Shown here one piece after another: positions 32,126-41,508 of a stretch of DNA of 57,114 bases. The notes beneath the pieces were generated by a model, which saw only the letters and a list, made by a program, of their open reading frames with translations, made no database searches and was not told the origin of the DNA. This DNA comes from Clostridiales bacterium. Its GTDB lineage: Bacteria; Bacillota; Clostridia; Oscillospirales; Acutalibacteraceae. The number at the start of each line of letters is the position of its first letter. Within the stretch, counting starts at the first letter, position 1. The stretch is taken from contig JAAYIY010000053.1 of assembly GCA_012523185.1 (NCBI GenBank), positions 1 through 57,114 of the forward strand, read 5' to 3'. Both the position numbers and the translations under genes were made by a program.

Positions 32126-33217
32126 TTATTTGTCCGTTTCTTCGCCGCTCTGCGCGGTCGTTGTCTTTTTTGTCCTTTTAAAGCCGCCGGTTATCAGCGC
32201 GTCAAGGACGGCCGCCGAAAGCAAGGCGGCGGCAACGGCTATGCCGATTGCTTTCTTTCTGCCCATATCTCCGCCCGTGCCAAGCTCTCCGACGTCGGCC
32301 GCCGTCCATTCGTCCGCCGCGGATTCAATGTCCGCGTAAGCCCGAACGGCAAATGCCTCCGTGTCGCTTTTTGTTGCGGGTGCGGTGTTATGAGGCTCTG
32401 TCTCTTTATGAACAGACGACACACTCCCGGCTGTGTTCGGAGGTGCTGTCTTTTCCGCCGAAGTCTCTTGCCTTGGCTGAGTTGCTTTGGTTTTTGACGT
32501 TTCGGAGCGGAACAATTCGGCGGGCACATGTGCCACTGTCGTAAAAACGGCGGAAGTCCCCTGCGCGGTTGTTTCCGCTTTTTTTGTCGTCGTCGTCATT
32601 GTTGTCTGCGTTTTTGTGGTGCAGGTGCTTGTCTCCGTCGTGGAGCTGTGCCGCTCCGTGCCGCAGCTTTGCTTTTGGTTTTCGCCGCCATTATTTTTAT
32701 ATATCATAACAGTATAATAATTTGACGGGATTCCGCCGAAGTCGAATATCCTGATCCCAAGGCAAATCGCTTGAGGAACTCCGAACTTTATACCTATGCA
32801 AATTTCGCCGCAAAAAGTCTTTGTATATTTGTCGTGAATGAAAGCTGATTCGAGACTGTAATAATATTGGTCGCAGATGTTTAACTGCTCGTCATAAAAA
32901 ACAGACAGCATATCGCCGCCGTTTATGCAAAATTCGGCGCCGATTAAGCCGCCGTCCTCCGCCTCGCCTTTTGCCTTGCAGCTTAACTCTATATACAGCC
33001 TGTTTTCATCGTCCGCGATAATAGTTTTTACTGTTGCGAAGACAATATCACAGTTTGACTGCTCGCCGATATTGACAATGGTAAAGTCAACGCTGCCCTC
33101 CCACTCGCTTCTGCCGGCGATGCCGTCTATCGTTATGGCGCGGGAATTAACGGCCGTTAAATAAATAAACAGCGGCACAATAAAAAACACAAGCGGAGCA
33201 TAGCGGGTCTTTTTCAC
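32126..33217 (-). CDS. Exported CBM9-like domain protein with Thr-rich linker and C-terminal anchor
   Basis: 363 residues from GTG at 33217. N-terminal signal/anchor (YAPLVFFIVPLFIYLTAV), then a beta domain opening ITIDGIAGRSEWEGS, a pattern common in CBM9-like sandwich domains, with a CFGVPQ-like tail. A long Thr/Ser/Lys-rich linker (STTETSTCTTKTQTTMTTTTKK and on) follows, then one membrane helix (AIGIAVAAALLSAAVLDALI) and a basic cytoplasmic end. It looks like a surface-exposed, wall-spanning protein held by its C-terminal helix. Function unknown. Codon and base usage look like the rest of the window. Confidence 0.68.
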   Translation of the reverse strand: MKKTRYAPLVFFIVPLFIYLTAVNSRAITIDGIAGRSEWEGSVDFTIVNIGEQSNCDIVFATVKTIIADDENRLYIELSCKAKGEAEDGGLIGAEFCINGGDMLSVFYDEQLNICDQYYYSLESAFIHDKYTKTFCGEICIGIKFGVPQAICLGIRIFDFGGIPSNYYTVMIYKNNGGENQKQSCGTERHSSTTETSTCTTKTQTTMTTTTKKAETTAQGTSAVFTTVAHVPAELFRSETSKTKATQPRQETSAEKTAPPNTAGSVSSVHKETEPHNTAPATKSDTEAFAVRAYADIESAADEWTAADVGELGTGGDMGRKKAIGIAVAAALLSAAVLDALITGGFKRTKKTTTAQSGEETDK

Positions 33218-33477
33218 AAAAACCACATCCCGACAATTATATTGCAAAAGTCTGCATACCGATGTCGAACTTAAAATGAATTTTGTGACACACATAAATT
33301 TATGCTTTATCCCGCCGCTTGTCATGGGCGGCACGCCGAAAATATCAGATGTAGCGCGCAATAAAAATGCGCTTGACGGCACAAAACGCAAAGACAAATC
33401 GCCGCCTCACGCACGATATTCACATATAAAAAGCCTTGCGAAGTCGTCGGAAACCGGTCAGATTCGTGAGCCGCTTT

Positions 33478-34617
33478 TTAAAAGCCGCTTTGCCGCGCCG
33501 TGAAAATCCTGCCTTTGACAAAGACCGCCTTTATTTCCAAGCTGTCGTCAATTATGAGAAGATCGGCGGATTTTCCCTCTTTTATGCTGCCGGTGACATC
33601 GTCCGCGCCGATTACTTTGGCGGGATTTATTGTGCATGCTTTGACAGCCTGCTTGAACGGTATCCCGAAATCAAGCAGATTTTTAAATTCGTCAAAAAGA
33701 TTTGTTGTGCTTGCGGCTATTGTGCCGTCCTTCAAAGCGGCCCTGCCGCCGCGCACATAAACAGTCTGACCTCCAAGCTCATAGTCCCCGTCGCCGCAGC
33801 CCGCCGCCTTCATCGCGTCGCTTATAACAACAGCTCTGTCCTCGCCAAGCAGCCCGAACGCCAGCCTGATAACAGCGGGGTGGTTGTGAAATCCGTCGCA
33901 AATAAGCTCCGCCGTGACACCTTTGCTGTCAAGCACCGCGCCCGCCATGCCCGGCTCGCGGTTTTTCATCGGCGGCATCGCGTTGAAAAGATGTGTCGCG
34001 TGCGAAAACCCGTGCTTGAAAGATTCCATGGCGGTTTCATAGTCGGCCGCTGTGTGGGCGGCGGAAACAACGCAGTGCTTTGAAGCCTCCGCGGCAAAAT
34101 CAAAAGCGCCTTTTGTTTCCGGCGCGACGTCTATGAGGCGGACGTCGCAAAGCTTAACAAGCCTTTTGAATTCGCCCAAATCGGGAGTGCGTATGTGCCC
34201 GCCGTGCTGCGCTCCCTTTTTTTCGTGCGATATAAACGGCCCCTCCATGTTTATACCGTGTATGTACGCCCCGCTTTCACGACCCATATAATCTGAAACG
34301 GCGGCAAACTGCTGTGCAAGGCTTGACTCGGGCATTGTCATTGTTGTCGGGCAAAAAGATGTGACGCCTTTTTTGACAAGGAAGTCAGACATCTTTTTCA
34401 GCGACGCCGTGTCGGCGCCGTCAACGTCGGCTCCGCCGCAGCCGTGTATATGTATGTCGATAAAGCCCGGCAAAACAGTGCATCCGGAAAAGTCGATAAC
34501 CTTGCCGCCCGATATGCCGCCGATTTTATAAATCTTTTCGCCGCGGACAGACAAATCCGCCCTTTGCGGCTCAAATTCGGAATTACAAATCACCGCGCCC
34601 TTTATGACAATATCCAT
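33478..34617 (-). CDS. nagA: N-acetylglucosamine-6-phosphate deacetylase
   Basis: 379 residues. Amidohydrolase motifs are in order: GFIDIHIHG (metal His pair), MEGPFI (Glu), SAAHTAAD, SHATHLFNAM, CDGFHNHP and ISDAMKAAG (catalytic Asp). It removes acetate from GlcNAc-6-P for entry into amino sugar metabolism. The ATG at 34617 overlaps the proS stop by one base (TGATG), so the genes are coupled. nagB is not in the window. Confidence 0.93.
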   Translation of the reverse strand: MDIVIKGAVICNSEFEPQRADLSVRGEKIYKIGGISGGKVIDFSGCTVLPGFIDIHIHGCGGADVDGADTASLKKMSDFLVKKGVTSFCPTTMTMPESSLAQQFAAVSDYMGRESGAYIHGINMEGPFISHEKKGAQHGGHIRTPDLGEFKRLVKLCDVRLIDVAPETKGAFDFAAEASKHCVVSAAHTAADYETAMESFKHGFSHATHLFNAMPPMKNREPGMAGAVLDSKGVTAELICDGFHNHPAVIRLAFGLLGEDRAVVISDAMKAAGCGDGDYELGGQTVYVRGGRAALKDGTIAASTTNLFDEFKNLLDFGIPFKQAVKACTINPAKVIGADDVTGSIKEGKSADLLIIDDSLEIKAVFVKGRIFTARQSGF

Positions 34618-36056
34618 CAGTAAGCCTTTCCCCAATAAAGCATATGTTTGGCGGGCTTTCCGCAGCAAACACATTTATCGCACAAATCTTCTTGTTCAAA
34701 AGGAATGCACCGCGAGCTGACGCCTGTCTTTTCCTTTACCTCGTCCTCGCAAGCCTCATCCCCGCACCACATCGCTTTGATGAAGCCGTCGCCTTTTTCG
34801 CAAAGCGTCTTGATGATTTCATCAACGCTCGCGCAGGAGTATGTGCGGTTTTTAAGGTTTGCCAAAGCTTTTTCATAAATCGACTCCGCAAGCTCGCCAA
34901 GCAGGCGCTCCGCCTCCGCCTCAAGCCTGTCAAGCGGAACAAAGCTCTTTTCGCCTGTGTCGCGCCTTACAAGCACGCAGCGGCTGTCGGCAATGTCTCT
35001 GGGTCCTATTTCAAGCCTTATCGGCACGCCCTTCATCTCGTATTCGGCAAATTTCCAGCCCGGCGAATTGTCGGAAACGTCAAGCTTAACCCTGAACCGG
35101 CTCTCAAGCCTTGCCTTCAGCTCGGCGGCCTTTTCGGCAACTCCCTCCTTGTGCGCGGCGACAGGGATAATAACAATCTGGACAGGCGCGACGTCAGGCG
35201 GAAGAACAAGCCCGTTGTCGTCGCCGTGAGACATTATAATCGCGCCTATGAGCCTTGTCGTGACTCCCCAAGAGGTCTGATGAACATATTTCAGCTCGTT
35301 ATTTTTGTCGGAAAATTTGATGTCAAAAGCTCTCGCGAAGCCGTCGCCGAAATAATGAGACGTGCCTGCCTGAAGTGCCTTGCCGTCATGCATCATCGCC
35401 TCGATGGCATATGTCGCCACGGCGCCGGCAAACTTATCGCTTTCTGTCTTTTTGCCTTTTATTACAGGCATACAAAGAACGTCCTCGCAAAAATCCGCGT
35501 AAACGTCAAGCATCTTTTCAGTTTCGGCAATCGCTTCTTGCGCGCAGGCGTGCGCCGTGTGTCCCTCCTGCCAAAGAAACTCCCTTGAACGCAGAAACGG
35601 GCGCGTCGTCTTTTCCCAGCGAACGACAGAACACCACTGGTTATAAAGCTTTGGCAGGTCCCTGTATGATTGAATCACATTTGCGTAATGCTCGCAAAAA
35701 AGAGTCTCCGACGTCGGCCGCACGCAAAGCCTTTCGCTAAGCGGCTCGCTACCTCCGTGAGTGACCCAAGCCACCTCCGGCGCAAACCCCTCGACATGGT
35801 CCTTTTCTTTTTGCAGGAGGCTCTCCGGTATGAACATCGGCATATAAACATTTTCGTGGCCTGTCGCTTTAAAGCGCGAATCAAGCAGGCTTTTGATGTT
35901 TTCCCAGACAGCGTATCCGTAAGGCTTTATCACCATGCAGCCCTTCACGCTTGAATAATCCAGCAGCTCGGCCTTTTTAACAATGTCGGTATACCACTTT
36001 GCGAAATCTTCCTCCATCGAGGTGATTTCCTCAACCATCTTTTTTTGTTCCGCCAA
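34617..36056 (-). CDS. proS: Prolyl-tRNA synthetase, archaeal/eukaryotic type
   Basis: 479 residues, the short ProS without a bacterial insertion domain. Class II motifs: [13 protein letters not shown] (motif 2 region), [34 protein letters not shown] and [10 protein letters not shown]. The anticodon-binding domain lies C-terminal, and the last 60 residues hold a Cys-rich zinc-type subdomain (CDKCVCCGK). This type charges tRNA-Pro; two tRNA-Pro genes (GGG, UGG) are in the window. TTG start after AGGGAG. Coupled to nagA and preceded by acpP. Confidence 0.96.
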   Translation of the reverse strand: MAEQKKMVEEITSMEEDFAKWYTDIVKKAELLDYSSVKGCMVIKPYGYAVWENIKSLLDSRFKATGHENVYMPMFIPESLLQKEKDHVEGFAPEVAWVTHGGSEPLSERLCVRPTSETLFCEHYANVIQSYRDLPKLYNQWCSVVRWEKTTRPFLRSREFLWQEGHTAHACAQEAIAETEKMLDVYADFCEDVLCMPVIKGKKTESDKFAGAVATYAIEAMMHDGKALQAGTSHYFGDGFARAFDIKFSDKNNELKYVHQTSWGVTTRLIGAIIMSHGDDNGLVLPPDVAPVQIVIIPVAAHKEGVAEKAAELKARLESRFRVKLDVSDNSPGWKFAEYEMKGVPIRLEIGPRDIADSRCVLVRRDTGEKSFVPLDRLEAEAERLLGELAESIYEKALANLKNRTYSCASVDEIIKTLCEKGDGFIKAMWCGDEACEDEVKEKTGVSSRCIPFEQEDLCDKCVCCGKPAKHMLYWGKAY

Positions 36057-36098
36057 AAATCTATACTCCCTTTCAGGCGCGGTTCGTCTGTGCCGCGC

Positions 36099-36323
36099 TC
36101 ACTTTTGCTCGATAAACCTGACAATATCTCCGACTGTGACAATGTTTTTGATTTCATCGTCGGGAACCTCGATGTTGAACTCATCCTCAATCGACATCGC
36201 GAGATCGATGACGTCAAGACTGTCGGCGCCGAGATCAATCACCATGTTGGAGTCCATTGTCACCTTGTCCTCTTCAACTCCAAGCTGCTCGCAAATAAGC
36301 TCTCTTATCTTTCCAAACACCAT
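36099..36323 (-). CDS. acpP: Acyl carrier protein
   Basis: 74 residues, acidic four-helix protein with the pantetheine site Ser in LGADSLDVID. It carries acyl chains in fatty acid synthesis. The ATG at 36323 follows AAAGGAG. It is first in the acpP-proS-nagA transcript, which is unusual since the fab genes are not adjacent. 42 bp separate it from proS. Confidence 0.95.
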   Translation of the reverse strand: MVFGKIRELICEQLGVEEDKVTMDSNMVIDLGADSLDVIDLAMSIEDEFNIEVPDDEIKNIVTVGDIVRFIEQK

Positions 36324-36381
36324 AATTTTTACTCCTTTGCGCAAAATATTTGCAGACACATTAATACATATATATAAAAAT

Positions 36382-36409
36382 ATATTAAAACATTTGCGTG
36401 ATTTGTCAA
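36382..36409 (-). promoter_or_regulatory. Promoter of acpP-proS-nagA
   Basis: Minus-strand TTGACA (36409-36404) and TAATAT (36387-36382), 16-bp spacer, 59 bp from the acpP ATG. Confidence 0.7.
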
Positions 36410-36429
36410 GACCGGATTCCGCGGCTTTT

Positions 36430-37181
36430 TGAAAAAACTAAGAACCTTTTGGCGTTTTTCGCCTGAATTCAACTGTCTTTGTGCAATTGTACCAAAATTA
36501 TATGTAATGGTCAAGTGCTTTACAGTATTTGTCCCGCCGCGGCTAATATATCATTATTAATTAAACTTTAGTTTTTGCCGGATCCTTTATTATCAACACC
36601 CTTTTGTCGGTTAATATATATTCACTTAATTTATGAACTTGCTGTAAAGGCATAAGCCTTACACGCATATTTACGGGAAACGACCTTTAAACTCTGCCTT
36701 TATGTCAAAGATTTTAATCAGATTCTGCTGTTTTTTGATTGTTTGAGCGTTGTTTTCGTCAGAATCCACAATAGTTTTAATGCTGATTTGAACATTTTTT
36801 GCGTCTTTGCTATTTCGGTTTCTCTTTCGCAATATAAACGCGCGCTGTCTTGCTGATTAGTGAATATATTCACTGTATATTCTGTCACATTACTGTATAT
36901 ACGCGTAAAGTTAAAAGCATTACAACCTGTGAATAACTCAGTGGAAAATGTTGATAACTTTGAGTTTTTAACATGTTTTTTATTAATTTGTAAAGTTATA
37001 CTCTTTACTTAAAAGTATTTTATCTTATTTGGAAAATGTTTCATGCATTGGCTTTTGTATATAGTATACCGTTTATGCAAATTAAATTCATCCGTCAATA
37101 CTTCTTGTTTTTGCCGCGTTGCGCGCCGTACAGGGCAAACGAAAATATTGTTTAGTTTTTTCTGTCAACAATAATTTTTAC
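36430..37181. other. Long AT-rich non-coding region with iteron-like motifs
   Basis: No plausible gene in either strand. It holds a perfect 16-bp palindrome AGTGAATATATTCACT (36859-36874), two ACTGTATAT direct repeats 20 bp apart (36872, 36892), a TTATTCACA DnaA-box match (36936-36928), and a near match at 36949-36957. It lies between divergent acpP and dockerin genes. Confidence 0.55.
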
Positions 37182-37210
37182 TTGACTGTGCCTCGGAAAC
37201 ATTATATAAT
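37182..37210 (+). promoter_or_regulatory. Strong sigma-A promoter of dockerin gene
   Basis: TTGACT (37182-37187) and consensus TATAAT (37205-37210) with a 17-bp spacer, 80 bp before the ATG. Confidence 0.8.
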
Positions 37211-37289
37211 ACATTCATAGCGGTGTTTTTTAGTCGTATTGTTTTTTATCATAATCAGCGATTGCTGGCAAACCGAAAGGATGTATCTA

Positions 37290-38738
37290 ATGAAAGAAAA
37301 GATACTTAAACCGACGGCATTAATTCTTGTTGCGGTTCTTTCTTTTATAATTGTCAAGTTTTCTGTTCTCGGCACCGGGGATGTGCCGGAATCATCTTAC
37401 ACATATTCCCTTGACGGCGGCAACGCCACCATTACGGGATGCACTTCCGATTTGTCGGGCGCCGTGATGCTCCCCTCCGCCATCGACGGTTACACTGTCG
37501 TCGCCATTGGCGATAAGGCGTTCAGGCATTTTTCGGATGTCACCTGCTTTTTCATGCCATCCACCGTCACGTCAATCGGCAGCTACGCGTTTGAGGGCTG
37601 CTCCTCACTGCTTAACGCCTCTTTCCCCGATAACCTCGTAACAATCGGAGAAGGAGCATACTGGGGCTGCTCGTCGCTTGTCAGCGTCACAGTCCCCTCG
37701 CAGGTAACACACATCGGCACCTGCGCCTTTTTCGGCTGTGAGGATCTTGAAAGTCTTGTCGTGCTGACTTCCTCCGCTCATGTTTCCGGCATATTTGACG
37801 TGCAGCTTGACATCGGCGAAGTGGTGTCCTTTGGCATCGGCGTTCACACAATACCGGGCGACCCGTCTGTTCCCGATGTATATTGCTTCAGCGATTCGCT
37901 TGCATACGACGATCTTCTTGTTTGCCAGTTTTCCGACTTTGTTTTGCTTGACGACGAATCAACTGAAATCACATCCTGCACCGTCAAATATATTTCCGAC
38001 ACCGGCGTCGAACTATATCCGCAAAAAAGCTTCTCGGTTCAACCCTGCGGCATCAATATCGCGGAAGTCGCGGCTTACATAGACGGCTATGTGCCTGCCG
38101 CGGATTCATACCGCACATCCCTCACAGGCGAGGAAAACATCATCACGTTCATATATGAAACAGCTCCCGAAACGACCACTGAAACGACCACTGAAACGAC
38201 CACCGAAACGACGACCGAGACGACTACTGAAACCACCACCGAGACGACCACGGAAACGACGACTGACCCGGTTTCCGAGCCGGTTCTTGAGGCAAAGCCA
38301 AACTCCGGCTGTGTCATAAACGAAAGCAAGGGATATATTTGCGGCATAACGGTGGAATCGGGCAGCATAAGCGAAGCCCTGCTGAACGAAAATTATCTTA
38401 ACGTAATCGGCGACGGACACATAATATATGTTCACTCCGGCACAATCGGCACAGGCACTGAAATCAAGCTTGTCCGCTCTTCGGACGGCGCAGTCATAAA
38501 ATCATATTCGCTTATCATCTTCGGCGACCTTAACGGCGACGGTGTCACGACTCAAACAGACCTTATGCTTCTTAAGTCCTACACATCCGGCTCCGGCACT
38601 TACATTGAAGGTTCCCCGTGTCACATTGCCGCCGACCTCAACGGCGACGGCTTCCTGACCACGACAGACTATCTGTTCCTCAAATCTGTCATCGCCGGCA
38701 CGGCAACAATTAATCAGTCAAGCGGCACGATCGGCTGA
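37290..38738 (+). CDS. LRR (BspA-like) protein with (TTTE)n linker and type I dockerin
   Basis: 482 residues from ATG at 37290 (GAAAGG upstream). A signal or anchor helix (ALILVAVLSFIIVKF) is followed by LRR_5/BspA-like repeats (VVAIGDKAFRHFSDVT, SIGSYAFEGCSSL, TIGEGAYWGCSSL, HIGTCAFFGCEDL), a beta region, and a (ETTT)n linker of about ten units. A domain with SKGYICGI precedes two dockerin calcium-binding repeats (FGDLNGDGVTTQTDLMLLK and ADLNGDGFLTTTDYLFLK). Dockerins dock onto cohesins, so the LRR is expected to be displayed on a cellulosome-like scaffold or the cell surface. No cohesin is in the window. Its promoter is excellent; a terminator lies at 38755. Confidence 0.88.
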   Translation: MKEKILKPTALILVAVLSFIIVKFSVLGTGDVPESSYTYSLDGGNATITGCTSDLSGAVMLPSAIDGYTVVAIGDKAFRHFSDVTCFFMPSTVTSIGSYAFEGCSSLLNASFPDNLVTIGEGAYWGCSSLVSVTVPSQVTHIGTCAFFGCEDLESLVVLTSSAHVSGIFDVQLDIGEVVSFGIGVHTIPGDPSVPDVYCFSDSLAYDDLLVCQFSDFVLLDDESTEITSCTVKYISDTGVELYPQKSFSVQPCGINIAEVAAYIDGYVPAADSYRTSLTGEENIITFIYETAPETTTETTTETTTETTTETTTETTTETTTETTTDPVSEPVLEAKPNSGCVINESKGYICGITVESGSISEALLNENYLNVIGDGHIIYVHSGTIGTGTEIKLVRSSDGAVIKSYSLIIFGDLNGDGVTTQTDLMLLKSYTSGSGTYIEGSPCHIAADLNGDGFLTTTDYLFLKSVIAGTATINQSSGTIG

Positions 38739-38754
38739 CCATATTTGCCACATC

Positions 38755-38794
38755 AAAAGCGCGGTTCGGATTATGTTCGGATCGCGCTTTTTTA
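38755..38794. terminator. Bidirectional terminator between dockerin gene and tRNA operon
   Basis: AAAAGCGCG and CGCGCTTTTTT flank an inner stem (TTCGGATTATGTTCGGA). It lies between convergent transcripts. Confidence 0.8.
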
Positions 38795-38916
38795 TCTCTT
38801 TGCGGCGGCGGCAGTCAAGCTGTTTTGACTGAAAAAAATACTGCATAATCGCGGGCGATAAAAGAAAAAGCCACGCACCAACGATAGTGCGCGACTTGTC
38901 CGCGGCGACTCGCCGC

Positions 38917-38993
38917 TGGTCGAGGCGACAGGACTTGAACCTGCGGCATCTTGGTCCCAAACCAAGCACTCTACCAAACTGAGCTACGCCTCG
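38917..38993 (-). tRNA. tRNA-Pro (anticodon TGG)
   Basis: CGAGGCG/CGCCTCG acceptor, anticodon TGG in CTTGGTTTGGGACCAAG, discriminator A, encoded CCA. Second tRNA of the pair after tRNA-Arg. Confidence 0.95.
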
Positions 38994-39091
38994 ATTAAAT
39001 TTGATTGAAAAGAGAAAAAATGAGCGCCAAAAGTGAATGACAATCAAGCGGGCAGCCGCCCGAAATGTTTCAAGCTTTTGACGCGAAGCGT

Positions 39092-39166
39092 TGGCACCCC
39101 CGACCGGAATCGAACCGATAACTGGCCCTTAGGAGGGGCCCGTTATATCCATTTAACTACGGGGGC
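39092..39166 (-). tRNA. tRNA-Arg (anticodon CCT)
   Basis: GCCCCCG/CGGGGGT acceptor (one wobble), anticodon stem GGCCC/GGGCC with loop CTCCTAA (CCT), encoded CCA. It decodes AGG. It follows rplA. Confidence 0.93.
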
Positions 39167-39179
39167 AAGTTTTTCGCAA

Positions 39180-39210
39180 GCTCCGTATGCGGATTTCCCG
39201 CATACGGAGC
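39180..39210. terminator. Perfect 13-bp hairpin between rplA and tRNA-Arg
   Basis: GCTCCGTATGCGG pairs with CCGCATACGGAGC around a 5-nt loop. No real T-run follows on the minus strand, so it may be a processing hairpin or weak terminator. Confidence 0.5.
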
Positions 39211-39230
39211 GAAATTTACTCTTAATCGAA

Positions 39231-39926
39231 TCAGCCGATAAGCTTCATCGGATTTATGCGTATACCGGGACCCATTGTCGACGCCACGACGCATGAGCGA
39301 ATATACTGTCCTTTAGCGGCGGAGGGTCTTGCCTTTACTATCGCGTCAAGAAGCACCGTGAAGTTTTCGTTGAGCTTGTCTTTTCCGAACGAAACCTTGC
39401 CGATGGGGCAATGAATGATGTTGGTTTTGTCAAGCCGGTATTCAATTTTACCCGCCTTGGCTTCCGTCACCGCCCTTGCGACATCGGGTGTGACTGTGCC
39501 GGCCTTGGGGCTGGGCATGAGGCCGCGCGGTCCGAGAACCTTTCCCAAACGCCCGACTAAGCCCATCATGTTGGGCGCCGCTATCGCGACGTCAAAATCC
39601 ATAAACCCTTCGCCTTGAATCCTTGCCACAAGATCCTCGGCGCCGACTATCTCCGCGCCGGCGGCCTCCGCCGCCTTTGCCTCGTCTCCCTTTGCGAAAA
39701 CAGCGACTCTTACAGTCCTTCCGGTGCCGTTAGGCAGGACTACGGCGCCCCTGACCTGCTGGTCAGCGTGGCGTGAATCGACTCCCAGGCGGACATGAAC
39801 TTCTACTGTTTCGTCAAACTTTGCCGTTGCTGTTTTGATTGCCGTATCAAGCGCTTCGTCGGGGTCATAAAGCTTTTCTCTGTCGACGAGCTTTGCGCTT
39901 TCGTTATATTTTTTTCCGTGTTTCAT
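39231..39926 (-). CDS. rplA: 50S ribosomal protein L1
   Basis: 231 residues, [13 protein letters not shown] ... MKLIG, full length with the L1 stalk motifs ([33 protein letters not shown]). It binds the L1 stalk of 23S rRNA and its own mRNA. GAAGGAG precedes the ATG. It is the last gene of rpmG-secE-nusG-rplK-rplA; rplJ does not follow. Confidence 0.97.
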   Translation of the reverse strand: MKHGKKYNESAKLVDREKLYDPDEALDTAIKTATAKFDETVEVHVRLGVDSRHADQQVRGAVVLPNGTGRTVRVAVFAKGDEAKAAEAAGAEIVGAEDLVARIQGEGFMDFDVAIAAPNMMGLVGRLGKVLGPRGLMPSPKAGTVTPDVARAVTEAKAGKIEYRLDKTNIIHCPIGKVSFGKDKLNENFTVLLDAIVKARPSAAKGQYIRSCVVASTMGPGIRINPMKLIG

Positions 39927-39984
39927 AGCTAAACTCCTTCATTTATGTGGTTAATCGGATGTTTCCTCCCACACACGGGCACTG

Positions 39985-40410
39985 TCAGTCCACGACAGTG
40001 ACGCCCATGCTGCGGGCCGTGCCCGCGACCATCTTCATTGCGGTTTCCACGCTTGAAGCATTGAGGTCAGGCATTTTCAGCTCCGCTATCTTCCTGATTT
40101 GTTCTGACTTAATTGTCGCGACTTTTGTCTTGTTGGGAACTCCGGAGCCGCTTTCGATGCCGCATTCCTTTTTAATGAGAACGGACGCGGGCGGAGTCTT
40201 TGTGATGAAAGAAAAAGAGCGATCCGCATATACGGTGATAACGACCGGGACAATCAAGCCGATGTCGTTTTTTGTTCTTTCGTTGAACTCTTTTGTAAAG
40301 CCCATTATATTAACACTGTGCTGGCCGAGCGCCGGACCCACAGGCGGTGCGGGCGTCGCCTTGCCGGCAGGAATCTGAAGCTTTATCAAGCCTACAACCT
40401 TTTGCGCCAT
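39985..40410 (-). CDS. rplK: 50S ribosomal protein L11
   Basis: 141 residues, [32 protein letters not shown] ..., complete with both N- and C-terminal domains ([25 protein letters not shown]). It sits at the GTPase-associated centre. GGAGG precedes the start. 58 bp separate it from rplA. Confidence 0.97.
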   Translation of the reverse strand: MAQKVVGLIKLQIPAGKATPAPPVGPALGQHSVNIMGFTKEFNERTKNDIGLIVPVVITVYADRSFSFITKTPPASVLIKKECGIESGSGVPNKTKVATIKSEQIRKIAELKMPDLNASSVETAMKMVAGTARSMGVTVVD

Positions 40411-40468
40411 TATTTATACCTCCAAATGTTACCTGAAATTTAAAATAATTATAAAACCCGGCGCGCCG

Positions 40469-41026
40469 TCAGTCTGATATCGGCTCGACCTGGTCAAGCT
40501 CAAGCTCGACCATGGTTTCTTTGCCAAAAAGAGCAGACACTGTTACGCGAACAAGATTTTTTTCTGTGTCGACTTCTTCGACGACGCCTGAAAAGCCGTC
40601 AAAAATTTCGTCGATGATGTTGACGGTGTCCCCGACCTTGTATGTGACCTCAACGCTGCGCTTTTCAACGCCGAGCTTCAAGACCTCATCGTCAGAGAGC
40701 GGAATCGCCTTGCTGTCGGGCCCGACAAAGCCTGTGACGCCTCTTGTGTTTCGGATGACAAACCAAGCGTCGTCGCTCATCGAGGGGATGTCCTTGTCGT
40801 CGAAGGTGACCGCAACCTTAACAAGGACGTAACCGGGGAAAAGCTTGCGCTCGACCTCGCGTTTTTTTTCGCCCACAATTTCAGTCACAGTCTCCGTCGG
40901 AATCTTGACCTCAAGTATCTGGTCGTTCATGCGGCGGTTTTCGACAATCTTTTCAATATTTGCGGCCACTTTGTTTTCGTAGCCGGAATAGGTGTGGATT
41001 ACATACCACCTGGAGTCCGTAGACAT
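40469..41026 (-). CDS. nusG: Transcription antitermination/pausing factor NusG
   Basis: 185 residues from ATG at 41026 behind TTGGAGGT (an upstream in-frame ATG at 41044 overlaps the secE stop). The NGN domain has WYVIHTYSGYENKV and the RNAP-binding hydrophobic face; the C-terminal KOW domain has GDTVNIIDEIFDGFSGVVEEV. Cytoplasmic, couples RNA polymerase to ribosomes or Rho. Confidence 0.96.
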   Translation of the reverse strand: MSTDSRWYVIHTYSGYENKVAANIEKIVENRRMNDQILEVKIPTETVTEIVGEKKREVERKLFPGYVLVKVAVTFDDKDIPSMSDDAWFVIRNTRGVTGFVGPDSKAIPLSDDEVLKLGVEKRSVEVTYKVGDTVNIIDEIFDGFSGVVEEVDTEKNLVRVTVSALFGKETMVELELDQVEPISD

Positions 41027-41044
41027 CGCTTTACCTCCAAGCAT

Positions 41045-41494
41045 TTAATCGCCGGTGTCAGTTGACTCGGCGGTGTCGGAAACAGATGCCTCTTCTTCCT
41101 TTTCTGTTTCGTCCGCTGTCTCGTCGTCAATGATGCCTTCAAGCTCGTCCGCCGCCGTCGGTGTCTCGTCGGCGTCTTCGCCCGCCCCGCTGTCCGCGCC
41201 CCTTGCGACGTCGCTGAGGAGATCTATGGACTTTGAAAGACCGAGATCTATCAGCCATATGAACACAAGGAATATGGCTATTGACGCGATAACGACTCCG
41301 GAGCTTTTCAACACCATTTTTAAATCAGGCCATACAATTTTTTTGATTTCACCGCGAAAATCCTTAAAAAAGCGGACGGTGGATTTCCTAAAGCGGGCAA
41401 ACGCGCCCGGCTTATCTGACTTTTGTTTTTTTGATTTTGCCTTTTCAGCCTTGACAATCTTCTCGGCTGCTTCTGACTTTTCTTTTTTAGCCAT
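41045..41494 (-). CDS. secE: SecE translocase subunit with long acidic C-terminal tail
   Basis: 149 residues, longer than the usual ~60-75. The conserved part (RFFKDFRGEIKKIVWPDLKMVLKSS and a membrane helix VIASIAIFLVFIWLIDLG) is typical for SecE of the SecYEG channel. After the helix follows ~55 residues of Asp/Glu/Thr/Ala-rich sequence (EGIIDDETADETEKEE) that has no counterpart in ordinary SecE. The basic N-terminal Lys-rich lead is also long. RBS GGGGAGG. First after rpmG. Confidence 0.9.
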   Translation of the reverse strand: MAKKEKSEAAEKIVKAEKAKSKKQKSDKPGAFARFRKSTVRFFKDFRGEIKKIVWPDLKMVLKSSGVVIASIAIFLVFIWLIDLGLSKSIDLLSDVARGADSGAGEDADETPTAADELEGIIDDETADETEKEEEASVSDTAESTDTGD

Positions 41495-41508
41495 TTTTTC
41501 CTCCCCGC

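Noticed and set aside
36428..36960. Possible oriC in the AT-rich region
   Set aside because: dnaN and parS place the main origin at the right end; the DnaA-like matches here are few, so it is reported only as origin-like.
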